NCBI RefSeq assembly: GCF_051020515.1 | Contig: NZ_CP194857.1 | Location: forward strand, 4,141,396 to 4,205,395 | Reading direction: 5' to 3' | Source of the DNA: CALKWS01 sp051020515 | Lineage (GTDB): Bacteria; Actinomycetota; Actinomycetes; Actinomycetales; Beutenbergiaceae | Length of the DNA: 64,000 bases | Shown here: piece after piece, positions 39,773 through 49,125 of the stretch | How positions within the stretch are numbered: the stretch's first letter is position 1 | Layout: each line of letters begins with the position of its first letter | Made by a program: the position numbers and the translations under genes | The notes under the pieces: generated by a model | Told to the model about the DNA's origin: nothing | Database searches by the model: none | What the model saw: only the letters and a program-made list of their open reading frames with translations

Positions 39773-40117
39773 TCAGTCCTCCTCGCCCGCCCGGGTGTCC
39801 GGTTCGGTCGGCGTCAACTGATCGAAACTGAGCCGGCGCAGGGGTGCCCGGGACAGGTAGGCGGCCCGCGCGATCGCTGAGGTGGCCACCGCCGAGGTGG
39901 TGAGCTGGAAGACCACGATCGCGGCCACCTTCACCGTGTGGGACAGCCCGGGCTGCAGGCACAATGCCCCGACCACGACCAGCGCCACGCCCAGCCCCGC
40001 GGCGGTGCCCACCGCCGAGATCCTGGTGTAGACGTCGAAGAACTGGAACAGCCCGAGACCGGCCACCGCGAACAGCACGGTGCCGGCCAGGATGAGCACC
40101 TGCCCGAGATCTCCCAC
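39773..40117 (-). CDS. mrpG: Mrp antiporter subunit G
   Basis: 114 aa with three membrane segments: GTVLFAVAGLGLFQFFDVYTRISAVGTAAGLGVALVVVGALCL, then VAAIVVFQLTTSAVATSAIARAAYLS. Last subunit of the multisubunit Na+/H+ antiporter. GTG 40117 has GGGAGG upstream. The short hydrophilic C-terminus is normal for MrpG. Confidence 0.92.
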   Translation of the reverse strand: MGDLGQVLILAGTVLFAVAGLGLFQFFDVYTRISAVGTAAGLGVALVVVGALCLQPGLSHTVKVAAIVVFQLTTSAVATSAIARAAYLSRAPLRRLSFDQLTPTEPDTRAGEED

Positions 40118-40121
40118 ACGG

Positions 40122-40379
40122 TCATCGCCTCCCTCTGGTCAGGGCTCGGGCCAGGGACAGCGCCGAGAGGAACCCGACGAGTGAGGCGATCAGCAGCAGG
40201 TCGAACGTGGCGATCGAGCCCGAGCGCACCCCGATCAGGGCGATCAGGCCCAGCACGGAGAACATCAGCAGGTCCGCCGCTACCGCCCGGTCGGCGTTGC
40301 TCGGGCCCTGCAGCATCCTGATCGTGGCAGCCAGCGCCACCAGCACCAGGACCACGATGGCCACATCCAGCCCGATCAT
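40122..40379 (-). CDS. mrpF: Mrp antiporter subunit F
   Basis: 85 aa with three membrane helices: GLDVAIVVLVLVALAATIRMLQGPSNADRAVAADLLMFSVLGLIALIGV (the RxxxGP...DRAVAADL motif is diagnostic), then the C-terminal helix. ATG 40379 overlaps the mrpE stop (ATGA). Confidence 0.93.
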   Translation of the reverse strand: MIGLDVAIVVLVLVALAATIRMLQGPSNADRAVAADLLMFSVLGLIALIGVRSGSIATFDLLLIASLVGFLSALSLARALTRGRR

Positions 40380-40738
40380 GTGCCCACCCCCTTGCGTCGC
40401 ATCGCCCACAACAACCACGACTCCATCTGCGTGAGGTCCCCGGCCAGGTCCTCTGCCGAGGTGTTGTACATCCCGTGCACGTACAGCGTGCGGGTGCCGT
40501 CATCGGTGACGTGAGTTCCCATCGTCAGCGTGCCCGGGGTCAGGGTGATGATCACCCCGAGCAGGGTGACCTCCAGGTTCGTCCCGCACCGGGTCCGCAA
40601 TTCCACTACCACGCCGGGGGTGGAGCCCTGCCCGGGGGTGACCACATCGCGCACCACCGCCAGGTTGGCGGTGATCACCGCCCATGCGAACCAGAACAAG
40701 AACACCACGATGCGCACCGGCCAGGTCAACCAACTCAT
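40376..40738 (-). CDS. mrpE: Mrp antiporter subunit E
   Basis: 120 aa. An N-terminal membrane hairpin (WPVRIVVFLFWFAWAVITANLAVVRDV) precedes a conserved cytoplasmic domain with RTRCGTNLEVTLLGVIITLTPGTLTMG and the YVHGMYNTSAEDL motif of MrpE. Overlaps mrpD and mrpF by 4 nt each. Confidence 0.93.
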   Translation of the reverse strand: MSWLTWPVRIVVFLFWFAWAVITANLAVVRDVVTPGQGSTPGVVVELRTRCGTNLEVTLLGVIITLTPGTLTMGTHVTDDGTRTLYVHGMYNTSAEDLAGDLTQMESWLLWAMRRKGVGT

Positions 40739-42297
40739 GAGTTTCGCACCGCCTCCACATAGGCGGAGGTGTCGGACAGGTTGCCCGCGGCCACCTCCGC
40801 CAACGACAGCAGCGCCTCCCCACCCACACCGAGTGCGGAGGTCACCGCAGCCAGCGCGAGCGCGGGCAGCGTCAGGCGCAGCCCGACACGACCGATGACG
40901 GCGGAACGCGTCTTCGTCGCCGTACCACCAGCGGCGGTGGCCGGCTCAGGCCCCTCAGCGGCAGGTGCAGGGCCCACCCGGGCAGGTCCGTCGTCGTCGG
41001 CCTTGCCCCAGAACATTCCCGACCAGATCTTCAGCATCGACAGCAACGTGACCAGGCTGACCACCACCATCGCAACGGCCGCGGCCACCTGCCCGGCATC
41101 GATGGAGGCCAGGATGAGGCTGTACTTGGCCACGAATCCGGAGAACGGGGGCAGTCCGGCCAGGGACAGCGCCGCGATGAAGAACGCCACCGCGAGCACC
41201 GGGTCGCGCCTGGCCACCCCACCGACCTTCCCGAGGCGGTCGGTGCCGTAGGTGGCCTCCACCGCACCGACGGACAGGAACAGCGAGGCTTTCACGATCA
41301 TGTGGTGCAGCAGGTAGAAGATGCCCGCGGTCAGCCCCAGCGGTCCGAACAGGGCCACGCCCATGAGGATGTAGCCGATCTGGCTGACCATGTGGAACGC
41401 CAGCACGGTGCGGCCCCGGGTCTCCCCCACCGCGCCCATCACGCCGATGACCATCGTCAGGGTGAAGGCGACCACCCCGACCCACAGGTACCGCTCGTCG
41501 CCGTCGAACAGGACCGCGTAGATCCGGTAGATCGCATAGATCGCCACCTTCGTGTGCAACCCGGAGAACAAGGCGTTGATCGCCGGCGGCGTGGCGGGAT
41601 AGGCCCGGGCCAGCCACCCGTGCACCGGAACCACCGCGGCCTTGATCGACAGGGCGAGCAGGGCCACGGTCGCCCCGATCGCCACGGTCCCGTTCTCGGC
41701 GGCCAGGCCGGCCAGTTCAGCCATGGTGACCGTCCCCGCAACCCCGTAGATCAGTGCGACCGCGGCCAGCAACACGGTGGAGGTGAGCAGGTTGACCGTC
41801 ACATACAGCCGGGCCCCGGAGATCTGGCGCAGCCCCCCGCGCCCGGGCGCCGCCAGCACGAACAGGGCGTAGGAGGGCAGCAGCATGACCTCGATGAACA
41901 CGAACAGGTTGAACAGGTCCCCGGTCAGCAGCGCACCGTTCACCCCGGCCACCAGCACCAGCACCATGGGGGCAAGGAACTTCGAGCGCCCCACCTGGGT
42001 GAGCAGCGCGAACCAGGAGCAGACCAGTGCCAACAGCCCCGTGACGGTCAGCATCAGCGCCGAGAACGCATCGGCCACGAACGGAATGGAGATACCGAAC
42101 GGCCAGTCGGCAACTCCGTGGGCGAGCACGGCGCCGCCGGAGGTGGCTGCCACGACCGCGACCGCGAAGCCGGTCAGACCCGCCAGGCTCACCAGCAGGG
42201 TCACCTGGTGCAACCGCACCCGGTGGGGCAGGGTGATGAGGATGCCGCCGGTGAGCAGCGGCACCGCAACGAAGAGCGTCAGTAGCGTCGTCATCAT
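40735..42297 (-). CDS. mrpD: Mrp antiporter subunit D
   Basis: 520 aa, NuoN/NuoM-like proton-translocating subunit with about 14 helices. Conserved residues are the membrane Glu in LFVFIEVMLLPSYALFV and the Lys in LALSIKAAVVPVHGWLARAYPATPPAINALFSGLHTKVAIYA. A Pro/Ala/Glu-rich loop (residues ~440-475) between late helices is longer than usual. ATGA overlap with mrpC. Confidence 0.94.
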   Translation of the reverse strand: MMTTLLTLFVAVPLLTGGILITLPHRVRLHQVTLLVSLAGLTGFAVAVVAATSGGAVLAHGVADWPFGISIPFVADAFSALMLTVTGLLALVCSWFALLTQVGRSKFLAPMVLVLVAGVNGALLTGDLFNLFVFIEVMLLPSYALFVLAAPGRGGLRQISGARLYVTVNLLTSTVLLAAVALIYGVAGTVTMAELAGLAAENGTVAIGATVALLALSIKAAVVPVHGWLARAYPATPPAINALFSGLHTKVAIYAIYRIYAVLFDGDERYLWVGVVAFTLTMVIGVMGAVGETRGRTVLAFHMVSQIGYILMGVALFGPLGLTAGIFYLLHHMIVKASLFLSVGAVEATYGTDRLGKVGGVARRDPVLAVAFFIAALSLAGLPPFSGFVAKYSLILASIDAGQVAAAVAMVVVSLVTLLSMLKIWSGMFWGKADDDGPARVGPAPAAEGPEPATAAGGTATKTRSAVIGRVGLRLTLPALALAAVTSALGVGGEALLSLAEVAAGNLSDTSAYVEAVRNS

Positions 42298-42764
42298 CGC
42301 GGCTGCACCCCCCGGGCGGGTGCGCCGCCGGGGTCGGCCCCAGCGGTGGCCCCGGCGCGCCCGGCGTCCCCGTCGTCCTCGGCGCGCCCGGCGTCCTCGG
42401 CGCTGCCGGCGTCCCCGTCGTGCTCGGCACTGCCGTCGTCGTCGGCGTCATCGGGGATGGAGTCGTGGGTATCGTCCGCCCGGCGCCCGGCGACGGCCAG
42501 CATCAGCATCACGATGGTGATGGAGAAGGCGATGACGATCGCGGTCAGGACGAACGCCTGCGGGAGCGGGTCGGCCACGGTGGCCGGGTCCAGGTCCCCA
42601 CCGATGGGTTCGGCACGCTGGCTGGTGCCACCGGCGGCGAAGAGGATCAGGTTCGCTCCGTGGGAGAACAGGATGAAGCCCAGGATCACCCGGAACATCT
42701 CCCGTTGCAGGATCAGGTACACCGCCCCGGCGATCAGCAGGCCGGCAGTCAGGGCCAAGGTCAT
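42294..42764 (-). CDS. mrpC: Mrp antiporter subunit C with acidic C-terminal tail
   Basis: 156 aa. The NuoK-like core of ~110 residues (GLLIAGAVYLILQREMFRVILGFILFSHGANLILFAAGG...PLPQAFVLTAIVIAFSITIVMLMLAV) is standard. The last ~55 residues form a strongly acidic, repetitive Asp/Gly/Ala tail not found in typical MrpC; the DNA under it (about 42361-42430) contains imperfect tandem repeats. Overlaps mrpA and mrpD by 4 nt each. Confidence 0.92.
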   Translation of the reverse strand: MTLALTAGLLIAGAVYLILQREMFRVILGFILFSHGANLILFAAGGTSQRAEPIGGDLDPATVADPLPQAFVLTAIVIAFSITIVMLMLAVAGRRADDTHDSIPDDADDDGSAEHDGDAGSAEDAGRAEDDGDAGRAGATAGADPGGAPARGVQPR

Positions 42765-45724
42765 GACCGCTCCACCTCCCCGGCAGCGACTGGCGCGGGT
42801 TCGCCGCTGGTATGTGCATGCGGGTCACCGGAGCGCGCGTTCCCGGCGGCGGCTGCGGACGGGGGTTCCATGGAGGCTCCGCTGGGCTGGTCTGGTGGGC
42901 CGGTGGTGTCCCGCCGCACTCTGGTAGGCGGACGCTCGGAGCCGAGCAGGTTGATCGAGGCGAGCACCACACCGATCACGGCCAGGTAGACCCCGACGTC
43001 GAAGACCAGCGCGGTGGTCAGGTGGATGTCGAAGAGGTAGGCGTGCAGCGGCCGCAGGAACGAGCCGTCGGCCAGGCCCACCAGACCGATCCCGGTCCCG
43101 ACCAGTACGCCGGAGCCGATCAGCGCCATCGGTGGCAGGCGGAACTGCTTGTCCTGCGGGGCGGCAAGGTAGCTCAGCCCGAACCCCGCCCCGCCGATCA
43201 GGGCGGAGATGAACCCGCCACCGGGCAGGTTGTGCCCCCGGACCAGAAACAGCACCGACAACACCACGACGGCGGGACCGACCCACTTCTGCAGGGTGCG
43301 GATGAAGATGGTGTTGTGGGCCGAGTCGGCCAGACCGCCGCCGTGGCGCAACGGTGGGTCCGGCCGCTGGGTTGCCAGCGGGTCCCGGGCGGCCAGGATC
43401 GCGGCCACCGTCACCCCGGCCACACCGAGCACCGTGAGTTCGCCCAGGGTATCCAGGGCGCGGAAGTCCACCAGGATCGTGTTCACCACGTTCTGCCCCC
43501 CGGAGAGGTCCTCTCCTCGCATGAGGTAGAACTCCCCGGCCGGGGAGAGCGGGCGCCGGCCGGTCAGGGCCAGCACCCCTACCGTGGTGGCCGCCCCGGC
43601 GGCCAGCGCCAGGGCGCCCGCACCCAGGCGGCGCCGGTTGGAGGCCGGCCGGAATCGTTCCGGGAGTCGGCGCAGCACGAGCACCATCACCAGCACGGTC
43701 AGAATTTCCACCAGCAACTGGGTCAGCGCCACATCGGCCGCGCCCAGGACGTAGTACCACAGCGTGGTGGAGAACCCCACCACGCCGGTGACGACGATCG
43801 CCGCCACCCGGGTGGGGGCCAGCACCGCACCGGCCACGCCGCCCACGATCAGGACCACCAGGAGCCAGTCCAGTGGTTGGCTACGGGTCCCGACCACCTG
43901 GGGCAACCCGGCGAACCGGGCCAGGCCCACCACGGCGATCAGCACGATCATCACCATCGGGACGGCCAGGTGCCGGGCCGGGGCGTTGGAAGCCGTCGGG
44001 GCACCGGCACGCACCCCCAGGCTGATGATGCCCCGCCGGGTGGCGTCCACCACGCCCAGCGCCGAGAACGGGAAACTGCGGGCCTGCATGATCACGTCGA
44101 TACGCCCTCGGGCCCGGATCGCCACGGCACCGAATCCGACCGCGATCGCCGAGAGGACCAGCGCCACGTTCAGCCCGTGCCACAGGGCCAGGTGCACCTC
44201 GATACCGGTACCCGCGGCAGCCCCGGCGGCCGTAGCGACCAGGGTGTCCAGCAGGAACGGGGCCACACCCACCACCAGGCCGGCCAGGCCGGGCAGGGCG
44301 GCCATCAGCCAGAACGGCACCGCGGCCTCACGCGGCTTCCTCTCAGAACGTGGCTCGGCGCCCCCGGCGGCCGGCGCGGCTGCATCATCCGCAGCGGCCG
44401 CCACCGACTCGGAGCGCGAGGCCGGGGAGGCCGGCCGGGCCAGCAGCCCCCACAGGATCCGTCCGGAGTAAGCCACCGTAAACACCGAGGCCACCACGGC
44501 CACCCCGGCCAACACCGGGCCCCAGGGTCCCTCGACGCTGAGGAACGCCTCGTACAGGTTCTCCTTGGAGACGAATCCCAGCAGCGGCGGGATGCCGGCC
44601 ATCGAGGCCACCGTGGCCACCAACGCCACCGCGGTGAGCGGCATCGCGCGCACCACCCCGCCGATGCGGCGCAGGTCCCGGCTGCCGGCCTGACGGTCCA
44701 CCACACCTATCAGCATGAACAGCGACCCCTTGAACAGTGCGTGGGCGACGGTGTGCACGACACCGGCCACCATCGCCTCCTGCGTGCCCACCCCGATCAC
44801 GGCCACCAGCAGACCCAGTTGGCTCACCGTGGAGTAGGCGGCCAGTTCCTTCAGGTCATGCTGGCGCAACGCCACCACCGCCCCCAGCACGGCGGTGGTC
44901 AGTCCCGCGCTGATCAGCAGCACGTTCCAGATGGGCACCTGGGCGAAGGCGGCGGAAAAACGCAACAGCAGGTAGATCCCCGCCTTGACCATCGCGGCGG
45001 CGTGCAGGTACGCGCTGACCGGGGTGATTGCGGCCATCGCATCGGGCAACCATGCGTGGAAGGGGAACTGGGCGGACTTGGTGAACGCCGCCAGCACCAC
45101 CAGCACCAGCACCGTGGTGGTCAGGACGCCATGCTCGGCCCAGATCCCATCGGCGAGGATCGCGCTGAGCCTGGTGGTGCCGGTGGCCACCACCATCACC
45201 ACCACCGCGGCCAGCAGGGACAAGCCGCCGGCCACGGTCACCAGCAAGGTGCGGATGGCGGGCTCGCGTGCGCTCGGGCCGGAGCGTGCGATCAGGAAGA
45301 ACGAACACAGGGTGGTGATCTCCCACGCCACGAACATCACGACAACGTCGTCAGCCAGCACCAGTGCCAGCATCGCGGCGGCGAAGGCGCTCATCCAACC
45401 GTAGAAGCCGGCATGGGGTCCCCTACCCAGGTAGCGAGCGCTGTAGACAAGCACGATCGCGCCGATCCCCAGCACCAGCAGCGCGAATACCAGCGAGAGC
45501 CCGTCAAGGCGCAGCATCAGGTGCACATCCAGGGTGGGCATCCAGGGCACGGTCTGCACCACCGGCGACCCACCGAACACCTGGGGGGCCAGTGCCGCGA
45601 CCGCCGCGCACAGTCCGGCCAACCCGGCGCCCAGCAGCCAGCCGGCGCCCGCGCCCAGGGCGCGGCCGGCGAACGGCGCCACCAGCGCCAGCAGGGCCGC
45701 GCCGGCCAGGATTGTCACCAACAC
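42761..45724 (-). CDS. mrpA: Mrp antiporter subunit A, fused to subunit B
   Basis: About 987 aa, the largest subunit. The N-terminal NuoL-like part has VVMFVAWEITTLCSFFLIARSGPSAREPAIRTLLVT, TKSAQFPFHAWLPDAMAAITPVSAYLHAAAMVKAGIYLLLRF and the lateral helix region. A C-terminal MnhB/MrpB domain follows (FLVRGHNLPGGGFISALIGGAGFGLSYLA), as in group 1 fused Mrp systems. The complex exports Na+ in exchange for H+, giving alkali and salt tolerance. GTG 45724 has GAGG 5 nt upstream; the open frame begins at a TTG, 45757. First gene of the mrpA-C-D-E-F-G operon. Confidence 0.94.
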   Translation of the reverse strand: MLVTILAGAALLALVAPFAGRALGAGAGWLLGAGLAGLCAAVAALAPQVFGGSPVVQTVPWMPTLDVHLMLRLDGLSLVFALLVLGIGAIVLVYSARYLGRGPHAGFYGWMSAFAAAMLALVLADDVVVMFVAWEITTLCSFFLIARSGPSAREPAIRTLLVTVAGGLSLLAAVVVMVVATGTTRLSAILADGIWAEHGVLTTTVLVLVVLAAFTKSAQFPFHAWLPDAMAAITPVSAYLHAAAMVKAGIYLLLRFSAAFAQVPIWNVLLISAGLTTAVLGAVVALRQHDLKELAAYSTVSQLGLLVAVIGVGTQEAMVAGVVHTVAHALFKGSLFMLIGVVDRQAGSRDLRRIGGVVRAMPLTAVALVATVASMAGIPPLLGFVSKENLYEAFLSVEGPWGPVLAGVAVVASVFTVAYSGRILWGLLARPASPASRSESVAAAADDAAAPAAGGAEPRSERKPREAAVPFWLMAALPGLAGLVVGVAPFLLDTLVATAAGAAAGTGIEVHLALWHGLNVALVLSAIAVGFGAVAIRARGRIDVIMQARSFPFSALGVVDATRRGIISLGVRAGAPTASNAPARHLAVPMVMIVLIAVVGLARFAGLPQVVGTRSQPLDWLLVVLIVGGVAGAVLAPTRVAAIVVTGVVGFSTTLWYYVLGAADVALTQLLVEILTVLVMVLVLRRLPERFRPASNRRRLGAGALALAAGAATTVGVLALTGRRPLSPAGEFYLMRGEDLSGGQNVVNTILVDFRALDTLGELTVLGVAGVTVAAILAARDPLATQRPDPPLRHGGGLADSAHNTIFIRTLQKWVGPAVVVLSVLFLVRGHNLPGGGFISALIGGAGFGLSYLAAPQDKQFRLPPMALIGSGVLVGTGIGLVGLADGSFLRPLHAYLFDIHLTTALVFDVGVYLAVIGVVLASINLLGSERPPTRVRRDTTGPPDQPSGASMEPPSAAAAGNARSGDPHAHTSGEPAPVAAGEVERS

Positions 45725-46093
45725 CAGGACCTCACTCGGTTCGTCGTGGGTTCGCAAGCGGCCTTCGGGCCCGGTTGGGCGCTCCTAGCCGCGGCTCAAC
45801 GTCCACCGCTCGGGTGGTGCGGCTCCTGCGAGTTGGGCGCCCCAGGTGCAGACCTGACCGTTCGTGCCCACCCCCGGCGGGAGCGTCCGGTGCACCGGGT
45901 TGAAACCCGTTCCGGCAGGGGTGGTCACGGAGCGCATCGTTCGATGATAGCTGCCGCGGCGGGGTGGCTGAGCGACCCTCCCGGTACGACTGATCTGATC
46001 CAGCCCCCACTCACCGGTTCGGCAGCCCGGCCCGGTTGCGCCCGGTGGCGACGGGCCTGCCCTCCGGGGCGGCCGGCACTAGCGTGGGCGTCG
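45725..46093. other. Divergent intergenic region upstream of mrpA and the SGNH gene
   Basis: About 370 nt between divergent starts, so promoters of both genes should lie here. I see no protein-coding frame I trust, no RNA gene and no clean -35/-10 pair. Confidence 0.4.
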
Positions 46094-46819
46094 ATGCTCC
46101 CTCCCCGCCTCCGACCGGCGCACCACCGCACCCGCGAAACCAGCGCTGCCGCCCCCCGGCGGCCGGCCCGGGCGCGTTCGCCCCGCCTGCGGCTCCTCGG
46201 CGTCGCCCTGGCACTTGGGGTCATCCTGACGGCCTGCGCTTCCGGTGCGACCCAGCCCTCCCCCACCGAGGAACCGGCCGAGGATGCGATCCGGATGGCC
46301 GCGGTGGGCGACTCGATCACCGACGCCAACAGTCCGGATCTGCCGGCCGGAGAGGTGGGCACCAAATCCTGGGTGGGCTACGCCGTCGGCCCGCAGGTGC
46401 GGTTCGTCGGCGGCTGGGCGGTGTGGGGCGCCTCCACCGAGCAGATGGCCTCCGAGACCCCGGCGCTGGAGGCCGACGTGCTGGTCATCCTGGCCGGCAC
46501 GAACGATGCCGGGCGGATGCCGCACGAGCAGATCGGGTCGAACCTGGCCCGGATCGCTGAGGTCGCCGGGGTGGAGGAGGTGGTGCTGTCCTCGGTGCCG
46601 CCGATCGACTCGGCTCCGGAGGCAGCCACCGAGTTGAACGAGTTCCTGCGGGGTTTCGCCGCCGATCAGGGGTGGACGTGGGTCGATGCCGCCGCCGGGT
46701 TACGTGCCGGGGACCGGTTCGCCGAGGGGATGGCCGACGACGGCGTGCACCCCACCGCTGCGGGCGCGGAGGTACTCGGAGAGGCCATCGGTGCAGCGGT
46801 GCTTGAGGCTGGGTCGTGA
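46094..46819 (+). CDS. SGNH/GDSL-family lipoprotein hydrolase
   Basis: 241 aa. A basic N-terminus and hydrophobic segment (LRLLGVALALGVILTACAS) with lipobox L-T-A-C predict a lipoprotein. The SGNH blocks are all present: block I VGDSITD (catalytic Ser), block III LAGTNDAG (Asn) and block V DDGVHPTAAG (catalytic Asp and His). Likely an esterase or acylhydrolase outside the cytoplasmic membrane, possibly acting on cell-wall acyl groups; substrate unknown. ATG 46094 chosen for the signal peptide. Confidence 0.87.
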   Translation: MLPPRLRPAHHRTRETSAAAPRRPARARSPRLRLLGVALALGVILTACASGATQPSPTEEPAEDAIRMAAVGDSITDANSPDLPAGEVGTKSWVGYAVGPQVRFVGGWAVWGASTEQMASETPALEADVLVILAGTNDAGRMPHEQIGSNLARIAEVAGVEEVVLSSVPPIDSAPEAATELNEFLRGFAADQGWTWVDAAAGLRAGDRFAEGMADDGVHPTAAGAEVLGEAIGAAVLEAGS

Positions 46820-46889
46820 GGAAATCCGTGCGGCAGCCCGGCGGTGGGAAGGCCGTCGCCCGTGACGGACGACGGCGGAGGGCACCCGC

Positions 46890-47618
46890 GTGACAGGGCG
46901 CGACGATAGGGTGGCCGGCGTGAGTGAACGCAAGGACCCCCCGACGGTGATCAAGGATCCGATCGTGTGGATCGATTGCGAGATGACCGGTCTCGATCCG
47001 GTCAACGACGCGCTCGTGGAGATCGCGGTGATCGTCACCGACTCGGAGTTGACCGCATTTGACGCGGGCCTGGACCTGGTGATCAAACCCCCGCCCAAGG
47101 CCTTGGAGAACATGCCCGAGGTGGTGGTGCGGATGCACACCGAGTCGGGACTGCTGGACCTGCTCGACGAGGGCCTCACACTGGCCCAGGCCCAGGAGCA
47201 GGTGCTGGACTACGTGCGCACCTTCGTACCCGAGGCTCGCAAGGCACCGCTGGCCGGGAACTCGGTGGGCACGGACAAGGTATTCCTCGATCGGGACATG
47301 CCCGAACTGACCGAGCACCTGCACTACCGGATCATCGACGTGTCCTCGATCAAGGAACTCGCCCGGCGTTGGTACCCCCGTGCCTACTTCAACGCCCCGG
47401 CCAAGGATGGTGGCCACCGCGCCCTGGCCGACATCGCCGAGAGCATCGACGAGTTGCGCTACTACCGCGCCATCCTCTTCCCGGACCACCCCGGACCGGA
47501 CTCCGTCGCCGCCAAGACCGCGGCCAAGGCCGTCACGGAGTCCTCCACCCTGACCGGGCTGACCGGCCTGAGCCCGCGAGCCGGTGTGCGGGAGCCGGTA
47601 TCCCCCCGCGGCGAGTGA
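46890..47618 (+). CDS. orn: Oligoribonuclease
   Basis: 242 aa DEDDh 3'-5' exonuclease that degrades 2-5 nt RNA fragments. Motifs: IVWIDCEMTGLDPVNDALVEIAVIVTDSEL (Asp, Glu), LAGNSVGTDKVFLDRDMPELTEHLHYRIIDVSSIKELARRWYP (Asp) and KDGGHRALADIAESIDELRYYR (His, Asp). A ~45-residue C-terminal extension rich in Ala, Thr and Pro is seen in other actinobacteria. GTG 46890 follows GGAGGG at 7 nt; GTG 46920 is an alternative. Confidence 0.95.
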   Translation: MTGRDDRVAGVSERKDPPTVIKDPIVWIDCEMTGLDPVNDALVEIAVIVTDSELTAFDAGLDLVIKPPPKALENMPEVVVRMHTESGLLDLLDEGLTLAQAQEQVLDYVRTFVPEARKAPLAGNSVGTDKVFLDRDMPELTEHLHYRIIDVSSIKELARRWYPRAYFNAPAKDGGHRALADIAESIDELRYYRAILFPDHPGPDSVAAKTAAKAVTESSTLTGLTGLSPRAGVREPVSPRGE

Positions 47619-47662
47619 GCCGGAGGGTGATGAAGCCAACGCTGCGGTAGCGCCTTGGCGGG

Positions 47663-47691
47663 GGCGTTCATCGACTGCGGTTGGGTACACT
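47663..47691 (+). promoter_or_regulatory. Candidate promoter of tRNA-His
   Basis: A good -10 hexamer TACACT (47686-47691) lies about 30 nt before tRNA-His. The -35 region is weak. Position alone supports the call. Confidence 0.3.
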
Positions 47692-47721
47692 GGTCGGCGC
47701 CGGGTGATCCTCGGCACCTTG

Positions 47722-47797
47722 GTGGGTGTAGCTCAGCTGGTAGAGCGCCGCGTTGTGGTCGCGGATGTCGCGGGTTCAAGTCCCGTCACTCACCCCA
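47722..47797 (+). tRNA. tRNA-His (anticodon GTG), CCA encoded
   Basis: Acceptor GTGGGTG (47722-47728) pairs with CACTCAC (47787-47793) with one G-T pair. Anticodon loop TTGTGGT carries GTG and the T arm is CGGGTTCAAGTCCCG. C73 (47794) can pair with a G at -1 (47721), the histidine identity feature. CCA follows at 47795-47797. Its 3' end is the boundary with the prophage. Confidence 0.96.
47767..47797. other. Putative left attachment site core (3' end of tRNA-His)
   Basis: An integrase gene starts 109 nt downstream of an intact tRNA-His, the classic arrangement for integration into a tRNA 3' end. The duplicated core would include part of the T arm through CCA. The matching copy should lie at the right end of the prophage, outside this window, so the exact limits are inferred. 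Confidence 0.5.
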
Positions 47798-47843
47798 GTA
47801 TCGTTGCAGGTCAGAGGCCATATCGCACCGGATCGGCAACGCA

Positions 47844-47900
47844 TGGTAACCAGCCTTGGTAACATCTGATGCGCCGTAACCCAATCCACGGAGGCGTAAC
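47844..47900 (+). repeat. Four GTAAC-ending repeats upstream of integrase
   Basis: GTAAC occurs at 47846-47850, 47859-47863, 47876-47880 and 47896-47900; the first two are inside TGGTAAC. They lie between the tRNA and the integrase start, where arm-type integrase or excisionase sites are expected. Two more GTAAC copies lie in the immunity region (49401, 49411). Confidence 0.55.
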
Positions 47901-47905
47901 AGACC

Positions 47906-49125
47906 ATGGCCAGCATCCAGAAACGCACCAGCAGGGACGGCAAGATCACCACCTGGCGCGTGGGTTATCGACACGACGGCAAACTGCGGTGGACCCCCAC
48001 CATCCGCACCGGCGAGGGCGCCGCCGAGATGAAGGACCTCATCGAACGCATCGGACCCGAGGCCGCACTGACCGTCCTGGAGCGCCGATCCGGCCGCGAC
48101 ACCAAGACGTGCCGCTGCTGCGTGAGGTGCTGGACGACTACCTGCGCTCACTCGACGCCGACGCGGCCAAGGGAACCGGCCCGGAGTATCTGCGCATGGC
48201 ACAGCGCACCTGGCTACCCTCCCTCGGTCCGCTACCAGTGGACGCCATCACCCGCCAAGCCGTCAGTGAATGGGTCGCTGCACAGCGCCGCACCGAGACG
48301 GAGCGATCCGTCAAGGCTCGCGCCAAGGCCAAGCGCGAAGGCCGGCCAGTGCCCGAGGTGCAGTTCTACCGGCCCAAGTCGATCAAGAACGCCCACGGAC
48401 TACTGTCTGCCGTCCTGGCCTACGCCGTGGACCCCCTCGGCGTCATCGCCGCCAACCCGGCACGCGGGGTGAGGATGCCGAGTGACTCCGAGGATGCTGA
48501 CCGGGAGATATTCACCCGCGAAGAGTTCGCCCGGTTCTGGCAGCACATGGACCCCCACTACCGGCCACTGCTGCTGTTCCTGGTCGCCACCGGCACCCGC
48601 ATCAGCGAGGCCACCGCCATACAGGTCCGTGACTTCGACCTCAACCCGGCGATGCCATCGGTCCGGGTGCGCCGGGCGTGGAAGACTGGAGAGAATTACG
48701 CCGGGCGCTACCTCGGGTCCCCCAAGTCCCGGCGCGGGCGGCGCACCATCGTGCTCGACGCGGCCCAGGTGGAAGTATTCGCCCCGCTGATGAGGGGCAA
48801 GGATGCCAGCGAGTTCGTGTTCACCACACCCGCCGGAGGGTCGATCCATCCCGGCCAGTTCCGCGAGCGTCAGTGGCGCCGTGCGCTGACCGGCGCGGGC
48901 ATCACGAAGGATCTCACCCCGCACTCGCTGAGGCACACCAATGCGTCGTGGTCGCTGATGGGCGGCATCCCTGCCCAGGTTGTCCAGCACCGGCTAGGGC
49001 ACGAGTCCCTGAACACCACCAGCCAGGTCTACGCGCACCTACTGGTCGATGCCCAGGTCGGCGCAGCGGCACTGATGGCCGCGCACGTACCGGGCACGCA
49101 GGACGCGCCGCAGATCGAAGGCTAG
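47906..49125 (+). CDS. int: Phage tyrosine integrase (frameshifted as sequenced)
   Basis: About 406 aa site-specific recombinase. An N-terminal arm-binding domain (ASIQKRTSRDGKITTWRVGYRHDGKLRWTPTI) precedes a core-binding SAM-like domain (EVLDDYLRSLDADAAKGTGPEYLRMAQRTWLPSLG) and the catalytic domain. The latter has Arg in TGTRISEATAIQV, HSLRHTNASW (His-x-x-Arg), LGHESLNTTSQVYAHL (His and nucleophile Tyr). One base is missing near 48109: repaired reading DTKTVPLLREVLDDYL. It ends tail-to-tail with the repressor gene, the two stop codons sharing CTAG. Confidence 0.93.

Noticed and set aside
42812..46819. Very long open frame (over 1,300 codons) antisense to mrpA
   Set aside because: His/Gln/Gly-rich nonsense composition typical of shadows opposite GC-rich membrane genes. 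Only the last 241 codons (SGNH lipoprotein) are real.
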